DNA of 64,000 nt from Bolinopsis microptera (taxonomy: Eukaryota > Ctenophora > Tentaculata > Lobata > Bolinopsidae), in NCBI RefSeq assembly GCF_026151205.1, contig NC_087074.1, positions 2,976,001-3,040,000 of the forward strand, written 5' to 3'. The notes beneath the pieces were generated by a model. The model worked only from the letters and a program-made list of their open reading frames with translations, had not been told where the DNA came from and did not search any database. Below are positions 1-11,007 of the stretch, piece by piece. The translations under genes and the position numbers were made by a program. Position 1 is the stretch's first letter. Each line of letters starts with the position of its first letter.

Positions 1-502
1 GAATATTTGTGATACGTAACGTATGTATCAAAATAAGCTATATTAATTTACTTTTTATGCTGATTTCGAATAAAACTTATTACTTAGCATGAAAATAATT
101 TCTTGACGAGTTATGAGCAAATAACTATTTTTGTTAAACCGATCCCAGGAAACCGGACCTTACTGCCTGGCGGGCTTGCTAGAGATGATTATTTTTCAAT
201 AGCTAAAGCTCGCTGCTCGCACGCGTTTTACAATTTGAGTTTAGCCATGTAGTCATGACTTGTCATACGTTGTATTACCCGCCGCGCACGAGTGCGCGGC
301 TCCCCTGTATCGTAGAAACTTAACTTTACATACAGTGTATCGTAGAAACTCTATAGTGAAATGACAATGGGGTCACGACGTGATACAATTCATAATAACA
401 TTAACTACATTAATTTGCAAAGTTATAAAACTGCGACCTTTTATTTGGCCCAAAATCATATTTTCGGGATAACTCAAAATTTACAATGTCCCTAATTTTC
501 CT
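1..502. other. Unannotated AT-rich sequence
   Basis: No reading frame, RNA gene or repeat family was recognised. A short GC-rich inverted repeat (GCCGCGCACGAGTGCGCGGC) lies at about 281-301. It is followed by two copies of GTATCGTAGAAACT at about 307-350. Confidence 0.5.
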
Positions 503-509
503 CCTGTAC

Positions 510-1098
510 TAGGCAGTGCGCCATCGACAATAAGACGCGCGCGCTGACCATTGAATGGTTTTTTAGCTCTTATTTCGGCCAGCACATTATTTTGGAAACA
601 ATCGAAAAGTTATAATACTTCCCATATAACAATTTTGTTGAAATTTGGTCAGCTTACGTAAACACTTATGCTCTACTGAACCTAATTTAGTTTGAGTAAT
701 TTCGATGCTCAGAATTTGAGTTATCAACGAATTTATACCTATTTTGTCATTTTTAGACCTCTTAGTCAAGGCCAATCTCTCCCAACTAAATTAGGTTCGG
801 TAGTTAAGTATGATTGGAAGGTTCTGACAAATTTTCAGCATGATTCATGTTCAGGAACCGAAGATATGACAGAATAATACGACAAAAATCAACGAATTTC
901 GTCAAATTACGCAACTTTTACACCTAATTTTGCTCCAAAAGCCGCGCACCATCAAATATGGCACCTAGGCGAAACTCACTGATCATTCCAAAAAGGTATG
1001 ATAAATTTGGTACTGTGAAAATTCTCACAGTCTCTAGAAAACGATGGTACAAAAATTTTGAAAATCCGAGCAAGTTTATTTTTATCGTGCACCGCCTA
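510..1098. mobile_element. Non-autonomous TIR element, copy 1 (7-bp TSD)
   Basis: The 589-bp element is bounded by the near-inverted ends TAGGCAGTGC and GCACCGCCTA. It is flanked by a perfect 7-bp direct repeat, CCTGTAC, at 503-509 and 1099-1105. No transposase frame is present. A related inverted copy lies at 27987-28998 with a different 7-bp duplication, which independently supports these boundaries. A 7-bp duplication does not fit hAT (8 bp) or Tc1/mariner (TA). P-like or Dada-like elements are possible, but the superfamily is not established. Confidence 0.85.
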
Positions 1099-1261
1099 CC
1101 TGTACTACTGGGAAGGTAACGTTACTTTTACAAGGCGAACATTTTGCAAAAACCGGAAGTCTTTAGCTCTTTTACTTTCGAAGTTAGGCCCCAGCCGGTA
1201 AGGTTCCCCGGAAAGGTCAAGGTATCGTTGTTGGCATAAACCACCAAAGGTAGCCTATGCC

Positions 1262-1533
1262 TTACCTGGGGACCTCAGGCTATTATATTTATGTTCATAA
1301 TCATAGAATAGTTAACGGGTGATACTCGTAAAACATCTGTTCCATATATTGGACCGTCGACGAGTCCAACTCGGCGCGCGTCCTGGTAGGTTGTAAACCT
1401 ACAATAGAATAGAGATTACTGATTAGGTGGAATGACAGGCTGAGCACCGCCCAGTAATCAACTGCTCTACCAGAGATACTAGAATGTTTATCATTATGAA
1501 CATGGTCATGATAGCCTGGGGTCCCCAGGTAAA
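1262..1533. mobile_element. Small foldback element
   Basis: The ends are inverted repeats: TTACCTGGGGACCTCAGGCT at 1262 is matched in reverse complement by AGCCTGGGGTCCCCAGGTAA ending at about 1533. A second inverted block containing ATGTTCATAAT lies just inside. The interior of about 140 bp has no protein frame. It contains faint tRNA-promoter-like stretches on the minus strand, which I did not call. No clear target duplication was found. Confidence 0.6.
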
Positions 1534-1776
1534 GCAGTTGATAGCGTTTAATAATTTAATTCAGTGTGTCAACAAGAGATCGACTATACTTATAGAAGTT
1601 GCTGAGGCAGATTAACAGTATTAATAGTATTATTATAACTTGTTTTTCATTGATCCAATGAAATAGTTTAGTTCGATGATACTGATAGAAATTGCAATTA
1701 ACTGAAATTAAAAAGTTGTCATATCTTGGACAATAAGTTTGCATTGAAATAATGTATGAAATAATCAATGGACTTT

Positions 1777-1863
1777 AATTTGGACGGACCTTAAACGGAC
1801 GGACATTAAAATGAACGCTAGGGCCTCCAGTTTTCAATTAATGTCCGTTTAAATAAGGTCCGA
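1777..1863. repeat. Short inverted repeat beside the XYZ palindrome
   Basis: CGGACCTTAAACGGACGGAC in the left half pairs with the reverse complement of GTCCGTTTAAATAAGGTCCG in the right half. The hairpin is about 85 bp and ends directly before the 1865 boundary of the large palindrome. Its AAATAAGGT (1851-1859) recurs at 5405-5413. Confidence 0.6.
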
Positions 1864-1864
1864 T

Positions 1865-4800
1865 CACAATGCTGGCAAGCATAACCGTTGCCCTTATATT
1901 CACAACACTATTTACCCCCTATACTATTATATCCACTTTATTGTTTTCCAGGCATTAAGATTCATCGAAGGTAGTTCAGCAGGTATATTTAAGTTCAAAA
2001 CATTCTAATTCAATGTTAAAGATGACAGGAATAAGAAATGGTTATGTGGAGGTTTTAAAGAAATTTGCGCAAAATACGCGCCAGCATGTTATACGAAATT
2101 AGGTAAAAAACCCAAAATCGCCATATTCAGGTGCCTTTAAAACCATGTTAAAATTGAGTTAGAGATCTGAAACTTTGCAGGGCGTCTAGACCTTGTCCAA
2201 ATCGACTGTAAAAAAATTTTCATGTTTCAGGAGTATCGGGAAGTGGGTTTTCTGGAACCCCTGTTTTACAACAGATTGTCGTGAAGGATATATATATATG
2301 TATGTATAGACGCTTTGGCAGTCAATTGTAGCCTACGTTTAAGTGTCCGTAGATTCAAAAGTATAAAAGATACAGTCATTTGGAACCACAGGTTTTGAAG
2401 ATAATCGTTTATACTTTAGTTTACATTATATCGAAAAATAATTTATCGTCATCATCATCACTTGATGACGTCATCAATTTAAGTGTTTTTAAAACTTGAT
2501 TTTTGACAAAATAATAACTTTTCAAATCGATTTTAAACCATTAAGAAGTAATTTTATTCAAAATCTGAGGACATTTTCACCTTAGATAATTGTTCAAGCA
2601 TTCTGAAAATCTACCGGAAAAGTTTCCTACCTTACTCCTTCATAAAGATATTTGCTATTGAAGTTAGTGCTTTTTTGAAGAATAATTTTATAAAAACACA
2701 AAAGTTGTGAATTAGTATTCTATGGTGTTGGACCATCCCTTGGGTTGTGGAGCTCAATTTTGCTTCTTAAAGGTCTAAATTGTGTTATAGGCTAGTTTTA
2801 AAGTTGAAAATCGAAAATTTGCACACGTGGGGACACGCCCAAATTGATTTAAAATAGCTTATATCACTGAAAATTGTTATTTTCACGATTTTTATCAACT
2901 TTGGAGTCCCGTTGTGATCCAAGTTCTTTTTGAAATCTTCTGAAACTTTGCATGCTTATCAAACTATATATTAAATACCACTATACAAAAATTTACGATG
3001 ATTCAATATTGTATGCGCACGCAACGTCCGCTCAAAGTTTGCACGTGCGAAAGGTGAGAATTTTACTCATTTGTGATTTCGAATATATTCTGCTTTCCCA
3101 CGATATTTAAATGGCATTATATATGAATTAAATGCCAACTTGAATGAGTAAGAAGTGCCATATTCAGTCTGTTATCGACAGATATACCTAACTAAACACA
3201 AGGAAATGTTTTCAAAGGTAAAATTTCGAAATCGTTGAAATTACCTCCTTATTAATGAAGTTTCGACTGTGTAAATTATCCTGACATTATAATCAAAAAG
3301 AGATGATATTTGACCAAAACCCATAATCATGGGTAGAGTGAACCGCTGCCAGTGTCTCTCTTTTCCAAACAAAAGGAAATGATATTTGACCAAAACCCAT
3401 AATCATGGGTAGAGTGAACCGCTGCCAGTGTCTCTCTTTTCCAAACAAAAGGAAATGATGTTAATTTGAGGAACCGTCCGCAAATGCAAATTGATACCGA
3501 GAATGAAATGGGTCGCTCGCTTTTCCCACTCAATAAGCTTTATTACAATTCGTAAGCCGTGAATGAATGGGAAAAGCGAGCGACCGATTTCATTCTCGGT
3601 ATCAATTTGCATTTGCGGACGGTTCCTCAAATTAATATCATTTCCTTTTGTTTGGAAAAGAGAGACACTGGCAGCGGTTCACTCTACCCATGATTATGGG
3701 TTTTGGTCAAATATCATCTCTTTTTGATTATAATGTCAGGATAATTTACACAGTCGAAACTTCATTAATAAGGAGGTAATTTCAACGATTTCGAAATTTT
3801 ACCTTTGAAAACATTTCCTTGTGTTTAGTTAGGTATATCTGTCGATAACAGACTGAATATGGCACTTCTTACTCATTCAAGTTGGCATTTAATTCATATA
3901 TAATGCCATTTAAATATCGTGGGAAAGCAGAATATATTCGAAATCACAAATGAGTAAAATTCTCACCTTTCGCACGTGCAAACTTTGAGCGGACGTTGCG
4001 TGCGCATACAATATTGAATCATCGTAAATTTTTGTATAGTGGTATTTAATATATAGTTTGATAAGCATGCAAAGTTTCAGAAGATTTCAAAAAGAACTTG
4101 GATCACAACGGGACTCCAAAGTTGATAAAAATCGTGAAAATAACAATTTTCAGTGATATAAGCTATTTTAAATCAATTTGGGCGTGTCCCCACGTGTGCA
4201 AATTTTCGATTTTCAACTTTAAAACTAGCCTATAACACAATTTAGACCTTTAAGAAGCAAAATTGAGCTCCACAACCCAAGGGATGGTCCAACACCATAG
4301 AATACTAATTCACAACTTTTGTGTTTTTATAAAATTATTCTTCAAAAAAGCACTAACTTCAATAGCAAATATCTTTATGAAGGAGTAAGGTAGGAAACTT
4401 TTCCGGTAGATTTTCAGAATGCTTGAACAATTATCTAAGGTGAAAATGTCCTCAGATTTTGAATAAAATTACTTCTTAATGGTTTAAAATCGATTTGAAA
4501 AGTTATTATTTTGTCAAAAATCAAGTTTTAAAAACACTTAAATTGATGACGTCATCAAGTGATGATGATGACGATAAATTATTTTTCGATATAATGTAAA
4601 CTAAAGTATAAACGATTATCTTCAAAACCTGTGGTTCCAAATGACTGTATCTTTTATACTTTTGAATCTACGGACACTTAAACGTAGGCTACAATTGACT
4701 GCCAAAGCGTCTATACATACATATATATATATCCTTCACGACAATCTGTTGTAAAACAGGGGTTCCAGAAAACCCACTTCCCGATACTCCTGAAACATGA

Positions 4801-5155
4801 AAATTTTTTTACAGTCGATTTGGACAAGGTCTAGACGCCCTGCAAAGTTTCAGATCTCTAACTCAATTTTAACATGGTTTTAAAGGCACCTGAATATGGC
4901 GATTTTGGGTTTTTTACCTAATTTCGTATAACATGCTGGCGCGTATTTTGCGCAAATTTCTTTAAAACCTCCACATAACCATTTCTTATTCCTGTCATCT
5001 TTAACATTGAATTAGAATGTTTTGAACTTAAATATACCTGCTGAACTACCTTCGATGAATCTTAATGCCTGGAAAACAATAAAGTGGATATAATAGTATA
5101 GGGGGTAAATAGTGTTGTGAATATAAGGGCAACGGTTATGCTTGCCAGCATTGTG
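1865..5155. mobile_element. Near-perfect 3.3-kb palindromic foldback, X-Y-Z-Y'-X'
   Basis: The left half from CACAATGCTGGCAAGC (1865) is repeated as its reverse complement up to GCTTGCCAGCATTGTG (5155). The modules are X about 1865-2282, Y about 2283-3305, Z about 3310-3705, Y' about 3722-4735 and X' about 4736-5155. Stretches of hundreds of bases in the Y arms match without a difference I could see. The main asymmetry is a tandem duplication of about 77 bp at about 3305-3460, where the Z end TTTGACCAAAACCCATAATC occurs twice. The core carries GGTCGCTCGCTTTTCCCA and its complement around a spacer of about 40 bp. No long protein frame follows a known family; short open frames here are mirror images of each other. 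Such long perfect arms imply recent formation, ongoing correction, or an assembly or reading artefact. Confidence 0.85.
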
Positions 5156-5404
5156 ATTAATTTGAGGAACCGTCCGCAAATGCAAATTGATACCGAGAAT
5201 GAAATCGGTCGCTCGCTTTTCCCATTCATTCACGGCTTACGAATTGTAATAAAGCTTATTGAGTGGGAAAAGCGAGCGACCCATTTCATTCTCGGTATCA
5301 ATTTGCATTTGCGGACGGTTCCTCAAATTAATATCATTTCCTTTTGTTTGGAAAAGAGAGACACTGGCAGCGGTTCACTCTACCCATGATTATGGGTTTT
5401 GGTC
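5156..5404. mobile_element. Partial extra Z module
   Basis: This segment is the reverse complement of most of the Z core inside the neighbouring palindrome. It runs from TTAATTTGAGGAACCGTCCG to the Z end GATTATGGGTTTTGGTCAAA, and lacks about 85 bp of its left terminus. AAATAAGGT follows at 5405-5413 and also precedes the whole set at 1851-1859. X-Y-Z-Y'-X'-Z' may therefore have arrived as one unit. Confidence 0.75.
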
Positions 5405-5413
5405 AAATAAGGT

Positions 5414-5726
5414 AATACTAATAGCAATACGCAGTAAATAAGCTCCAATTTGTTATTGTTTATTTGTGGGTTCACCTTGTATACGATTAAGACAATGGTT
5501 GTAAAACAATGGTTTTGAATATAGCGGTAAAAGTAATATTAAATAAAAGAAGGCAAGGGAAGTCAAATAATATAATATAATTGATAATAATCAAATCAAA
5601 ATTCAAAATAAAAACATAGTATAGTCCATACTCAAAAATAAAAACATGGTATAGAGTATAATAGTCCATAGCCATGTACTGATACTCATTATGATAAATA
5701 TATGTACACATATAATTAATTATTAA
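5414..5726. other. Unannotated AT-rich spacer
   Basis: No gene or repeat family was recognised. A local direct repeat, AAAATAAAAACATAGTATAG / AAAATAAAAACATGGTATAG, occurs at about 5605-5655. Confidence 0.5.
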
Positions 5727-5739
5727 AGCGTTACGATTT
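5727..5739. repeat. LINE target-site duplication, 3'-side copy
   Basis: AGCGTTACGATTT is repeated exactly at 12578-12590 and brackets the minus-strand LINE. A 13-bp duplication is typical of target-primed reverse transcription. Confidence 0.9.
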
Positions 5740-6306
5740 TTTTATTTTTTTATTTTTATTTTATTTTTTTATTTTTTTTATTATTTTTTTTATTTTTTTT
5801 TTAAAATGAGGAACCTGCCAAACCCCAGGACACCAGGAGGATACCACCGGCAAAGCGGCTAATAGTACCCTCCGGTCTGTGTTGTACCGAAGAAGCTGAG
5901 TTAATCGATCAAGACTCGGCTTACCAGCCAAGAGGCAAAATCTGAGCGGCACCAAGGGTTCAGAGAGTGTCATTTCAGCTTCTCCGGTGCTGGATGCCCT
6001 GGGGTTTCACATGCGCCGTAGCAAAATAAATATAAAAACACACGCACACAATTTTTTTTATTCTTTTAGATAATACGTCGAATAAAGTCAGTGGATATAG
6101 AGTAATGAAATGCACATAAGATGGAGAGAAAAAGGAGAGATACTACTGGTTTTAAATGTGACTCTATATCAATACTAGTAGTGGAGATAACTCCACTGGC
6201 TACAACTTGTGAAATAAAGGGTAAAGGTAAGGCATGGCTGTAATTTCGAGAGAATAAATAAACAAGAGTGTATAGTGGATCCAGAACTTTGGGTAAAAAA
6301 TGGTCA

Positions 6307-9300
6307 TCAAGGTATAACGTCTTTAAGGCACCGTATAATATCCGGTTTTTCACCTAATAAGAAAAGCTTAAGATGTTTAAGATATCGCTCCCAGAATAGG
6401 GGTTCTTTGTTCTGGAAACTCCTTCCAATAAACCAACAGCAAACCGAATTTATGAAGTTAACACTTTTATCTCTGTGATTTAAGCAAATCAAATAGTGGC
6501 GATATGGGTCGTCATAATTTGCGTCAATATTCGATCTAATAAACAGATTTACTCCCTGTAGGAAAGAGCTTGTGGCTGGACAGTCAATAAATATGTGAGA
6601 GATAGTTTCGAGGTTGTGATTACATAACGAGCAATTTGGACTATCTTTTTCAATCTTCATTTTATATCTCATGTACCGACAAGTACTAATCCGGTGAAGG
6701 AGCTTATATTGGTACTGAATAAGTTTGAAGTTATTTGAGAAAGAAGTAAAAATATCCGTAAAAATACTAATCCAATCAATATCCGTTAAGGAGAGGTTAG
6801 CACTCCAGTTCCTCATTGGAGGAAGGGTGCTGGGATCTAAACGCTTTGACATTGTATCTCTAATGTTTCTACTTTTTATAGTGAGAGGAGTATCTCTAGA
6901 GTTGGGGGTATTCCTACCTCCCCAAAAGCGAAGTGAAAGTTGGGTATCGATAAATGTAATGTTACTTGTAAACGTATCGGTATTATTAAATCGACGTATT
7001 CCCAATTTTATACTCGCATATTGAGTCGAAGAGATTATACTACTTGTTTGGCCCCACTTTCTCAGAAATTGCTGAAAACTTAAGAGGTTACCTTCCTCTG
7101 AAACGAAATCAGAAAGATAGATGATATTTCTATCAATAAGAATATCGTTCCAGAGCTTGGAGCCAATGTCCGTTATTACGTCGCTTCCCCACACACAGTG
7201 GTTGACTGTACTCTTACTTGACTGTGAAGAAATAGACTTCCAAAGCTTATAATGGCGAAGAAGGTTAAAGGTAAAACCAGTATTCTTTAATGTGAGACAG
7301 TTTTCTATACACACAGTTGGTATATTTGGGTGTAAAAGCTGATTGATGATAATATTTTTCCAGGCATGTTGGAAATTAGGATCGATAACTTTTCCTATAA
7401 GTGACACTTTTAAACCTATAATAAAATCGTTAGTATAGAAGAGACCTAGACCCCCACATTCACGAGGAGAAGTAACAATATCACGTTTCAACTTATCCCT
7501 CTTACAACCCCACAAGAAGTGAAATATCATAGTGTCTATTTTACTGATGGTGTTAGTATCAGGAGTTTCTAGTGGTATGATAAGGTAAGTGAACTGGGAA
7601 AGAATAAGAGATTTAATAATTGTACACTTTCCTATCAGAGTTAAGTCTCTCTTACTCCAGGTGTTGATAGCGGAGCTGGCGTTACTAAGTTTACTGTGGT
7701 AGTTCATTTTGCAGAGATCAGCTCCACTAGACGTGTTGTCGAACTTGACTCCTAATGCTGTAAACTCGTTAGCTACCATGTCTTCCCCGTATGTACTGGT
7801 AAGGTAATTTCGAAGACTAGTGTTGTCTCTGGTAGCTCCTAAAGGTATGCACTTAGTTTTACTGATGTTGGGCTTACAGCCTGAGTGCTGACCGAACAGG
7901 TTGAGTTCTAGGATAACTGCATCTACGCAAGCCTGGGAGGGATCCAGGTACAGATCCGTGTCATCAGCAAACAGACTCATGAGTATGTCGATACCATTAA
8001 TGCTGAGGCCTTTAATATAAGGGTTATACTGTAGCTTATTACTAAGTACCTGGGACACTAGGAGGAAAAGAATTGGGGAAAGGGGGCTCCCCTGATGGAC
8101 GCCACGAAGTATGTGAACAGGGCTGCTAAGGTGTCCGTTAACGTTAGCGTAACTCATACCAGCGTGAAATGCCACTCTCACCAAGTTGATTAAATAATTT
8201 CCAAACCCCATACCTTCCAAGACACTGAAAAGAAACTTATGTTCGACCGAGTCGAAAGCCCGTTGGAGGTCGACCTGCATAATCATACCAGTATCCTCTT
8301 GGTTATCATGGTAATGTTCTAAGGTTAGATACATTAAGATCAGATTATCGCTGGTACTCTTCCCTTTTTGAAACCCGGATTGGGCTGTACTAATAAGTGT
8401 TGGAAGTGAACTTAAGATCCTATTTTTTATAATATGAGTGAAAATCTTATAGTCTACATTCAAAAGGGTGATTGGTCGCCAGTTCTTTATATAGTTTAAC
8501 TCAATGGGGGTTTTAGGTTTCGGGATAAGTGTTATAATTCCTAGACGTTGTGAAGGTGACATAACCCCATTATCAACCGACTCTAAAAAGGAGTTAAATA
8601 GGATATTCTTAATGTCCTCCCAGAATACTTTGTAGAATTCAGCAGTGAGGCCGTCCCACCCTGGAGATTTATTTTTCTTAAATTTACTGATAATACTATC
8701 CATCTCCAGGAGGGAAATTGGCCTATCTAACCTATCAGCGTTCTCCTGATCAATAGTATCTAGGTTACTGGAATTAATATAATCGGTTATTTCATGCTCG
8801 TTTGGATTCGTAGAGCTAAAGATGTCCTGATAAAAGTTAACTACGTGCTCAGAAATATCCTGCTGTGTGCGTAGTACACTCTGATCGCTGTTAATAAGTT
8901 TGGTAATAGACTTTTTTTTAGCTCTACTTTTCTCCAGCCCGAAGAAATATTTGGTGGACCTTTCACCCTCCTCTGTCCACTGAATCCTAGACCTGGTCAT
9001 GGCCCCGTTAACCTCAGCTTTAATGATACCATCAAGCTGGGATTCCAAGTCATACAATTTTTTGCGCAGATCATCTTTCTGCATAAAATCAGTTATCTTT
9101 TTAACCTCTTCAATATCAGAGGATATTTTTTTCTTTTTTGCAACTTTTTCTTTCTTTTCTTTTTTTCCGAATCTGATCGCAAAATCTTTAATTTTCATTT
9201 TAATCACGTCCCAGAGTCCCGAGTACGAATCAAAATTACTGTCAGCAGTTTCATTGATAATCTCCCGTACATTACTCAAAAACGACTCATTATTTAGATG

Positions 9301-10089
9301 GCTATTATTAAGTTTCCAATATCCTATTCCACGTTTAATGGGGGAACCCTGTAGAGATAATGAAATGTAGCTGTGATCAGATCGAAAACCATGACTAATA
9401 TCTGCGTTACAGACCGGATAATTAACCAGACTATCATCTATAAGGAAGAAATCTAGGCGTGTTTGGGTTTTGTGCTGTTTATTTACGTGAGTATAAACAC
9501 GCTCATTACCCCTACTAAGACGGAAGATATCACTGATGCCATGATCAGCGGTCACCTGGTTCAAATATTGCTGACGCTTAGTATTACTGTGGGAACTATT
9601 ACCACCATATTTATCAAGATTATTATTTAAGATAGTATTCCAGTCCCCAGCCAAGATACGATAATCATCCCTTGTACGTCCTAGAGTTTCCAGGAACAAG
9701 TTCTCTACAACATAAGTATCATTGCTATTAGGACAATAGACGTTTACCAAGCAATACTTGATGGAATCCTTCTCAATTTCTAACAGTGATACACGTCCCT
9801 GTGTGATGATCCTGTGACTGCAAATTTTAATATTAGAATTGGGTTTGACCAGGAATGTAACCCCAGTGGACTTAGAGGTACCATGATTGAAATAAATATC
9901 TCCCCCCCAGATTGTCCTCCAGAAGTCTTCCGTTTCAACTACAGAGTGAGATTCTTGTACCATAATAATATCTTCTGGTTTAGCTAGTAGCCAACCAAGA
10001 ACCGATCTACGTTTCTCGGGGTTTCCGAGGCCATTGCAATTGAAAGAACCTACCCTAAGACTGGCTCCTACACTGTCATTTTCTGACAT
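6307..10089 (-). CDS. LINE ORF2: endonuclease-reverse transcriptase
   Basis: The protein is 1260 residues from the ATG at 10089. The frame is open further upstream to 10254, but only a GTG stands there. Residues about 11-245 form an APE-type endonuclease, with SFNCNG near the start, QESHS, GDWN (about 148-151), TRLDFF and SDH (about 237-239). A lysine-rich linker follows. The reverse transcriptase spans about 455-780, with SPGWDGL, NWRPITLLN, QSGFQKGKSTSDN, the motif A aspartates in DLQRAFDSV (about 608-615), HQGSPLSP and the catalytic FADD (about 707-710). A CCHC zinc knuckle (C-x2-C-x7-H-x4-C) begins near 1153. The protein nicks target DNA and copies the element RNA by target-primed reverse transcription. 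No catalytic motif is visibly damaged. The style resembles the L1/Tx1 group of aquatic animals. Confidence 0.93.
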   Translation of the reverse strand: MSENDSVGASLRVGSFNCNGLGNPEKRRSVLGWLLAKPEDIIMVQESHSVVETEDFWRTIWGGDIYFNHGTSKSTGVTFLVKPNSNIKICSHRIITQGRVSLLEIEKDSIKYCLVNVYCPNSNDTYVVENLFLETLGRTRDDYRILAGDWNTILNNNLDKYGGNSSHSNTKRQQYLNQVTADHGISDIFRLSRGNERVYTHVNKQHKTQTRLDFFLIDDSLVNYPVCNADISHGFRSDHSYISLSLQGSPIKRGIGYWKLNNSHLNNESFLSNVREIINETADSNFDSYSGLWDVIKMKIKDFAIRFGKKEKKEKVAKKKKISSDIEEVKKITDFMQKDDLRKKLYDLESQLDGIIKAEVNGAMTRSRIQWTEEGERSTKYFFGLEKSRAKKKSITKLINSDQSVLRTQQDISEHVVNFYQDIFSSTNPNEHEITDYINSSNLDTIDQENADRLDRPISLLEMDSIISKFKKNKSPGWDGLTAEFYKVFWEDIKNILFNSFLESVDNGVMSPSQRLGIITLIPKPKTPIELNYIKNWRPITLLNVDYKIFTHIIKNRILSSLPTLISTAQSGFQKGKSTSDNLILMYLTLEHYHDNQEDTGMIMQVDLQRAFDSVEHKFLFSVLEGMGFGNYLINLVRVAFHAGMSYANVNGHLSSPVHILRGVHQGSPLSPILFLLVSQVLSNKLQYNPYIKGLSINGIDILMSLFADDTDLYLDPSQACVDAVILELNLFGQHSGCKPNISKTKCIPLGATRDNTSLRNYLTSTYGEDMVANEFTALGVKFDNTSSGADLCKMNYHSKLSNASSAINTWSKRDLTLIGKCTIIKSLILSQFTYLIIPLETPDTNTISKIDTMIFHFLWGCKRDKLKRDIVTSPRECGGLGLFYTNDFIIGLKVSLIGKVIDPNFQHAWKNIIINQLLHPNIPTVCIENCLTLKNTGFTFNLLRHYKLWKSISSQSSKSTVNHCVWGSDVITDIGSKLWNDILIDRNIIYLSDFVSEEGNLLSFQQFLRKWGQTSSIISSTQYASIKLGIRRFNNTDTFTSNITFIDTQLSLRFWGGRNTPNSRDTPLTIKSRNIRDTMSKRLDPSTLPPMRNWSANLSLTDIDWISIFTDIFTSFSNNFKLIQYQYKLLHRISTCRYMRYKMKIEKDSPNCSLCNHNLETISHIFIDCPATSSFLQGVNLFIRSNIDANYDDPYRHYLICLNHRDKSVNFINSVCCWFIGRSFQNKEPLFWERYLKHLKLFLLGEKPDIIRCLKDVIP

Positions 10090-11007
10090 TGTAAATTCTG
10101 AAATTAGCCGCCGCTCTAAAGTTATTTTCACTAAGTTCGTGACGAGTAAAGCTAGTATTGAGTCTAGTACCGTTTCTCCCAATATTGCAAAGAATGACGT
10201 AGTAGTTATTGTACAATGACAAAAAAACAAAATGATAAAAACACACGCAATCACACATCTTATTACTAGTAGATGTATGAATCATTAAACAAGAAATTGC
10301 TGAAATAACGCTGCTATAGCCCATATAGTAAATGTATTTTATACGCTTAAACAAGTCCTAGAAATCCCGTGATGGGGCGTCCCCCTAATACTATAAGCTA
10401 CTAAGCTGATACTCTCCAATATAGAAGTCAGAGGGAAATCAATCTGGCTAGAAAGGCTCAAGTGGCTGGATGTGAGAGGTGAAAGGTGAACCTGACCTCG
10501 CCACCACCTGGCCCAAGCCCACACACCATCACCCAACAACAAACCCCCCCATCAACCAACACCACACCGCCTGACCAGCCCGGCCCAACCCCTGAACCTG
10601 GTGCCTGCTGTGAATGAACCCGGACATGGTGACGAGTGTATGAGCCGGCAAGATGGTGCAGGGAAGCTGCTAAGAGAAGAGGTTTGTGAGCGGGCAAGAT
10701 AAACCCTGATAAAGGTGGGTAATGTGTCGTAAGACATGATGAAAAAATTAATAAATGGCACATTGTAAACTGCTATGAAGTTATTAGAATTGGAAATATA
10801 CCGAACAGCCGATGAGTAGTATAATACTAGGTAGTCACGAGATATCGCAAAAATTGTGGGGGGACAGAAGCTCCTAAATTAACTAAAAATTATAACGTTA
10901 CACTGCGTACTAGGAAAAGGAAGATGCTACTCAGAATTAAGCTGTGTAAAGTGGTTTAAAATTTAGAACACAACACTCTGACCGTGGGATAGAGTGAGAT
11001 ATACCGT
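10090..11007 (-). other. LINE inter-ORF spacer
   Basis: About 0.9 kb separates the ORF1 stop from the ORF2 ATG, which is long for an L1-type element. The part at about 10430-10700 is distinctly C-rich on the plus strand, unlike its AT-rich surroundings. Short open frames here match no family I know. How ORF2 is translated (reinitiation or internal entry) is not visible. Confidence 0.6.

Noticed and set aside
1340-1480. tRNA or tRNA-derived SINE on the minus strand
   Set aside because: Box A- and B-like words (GGTAGAGCAG, GGTTTACAACC) are present, but the spacing is too long and no cloverleaf forms.
5117-5389. 90-codon frame across the X'-Z' junction
   Set aside because: It is repeated as mirror images in other Z copies and shows no protein-level conservation; the palindrome explains it.
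8999-9370. 123-codon plus-strand frame
   Set aside because: Antisense of the lysine-rich linker of LINE ORF2.
10089-10254. ORF2 start at 10254
   Set aside because: The codon is GTG and the hydrophobic extension precedes a normal ATG at 10089 just before the endonuclease.
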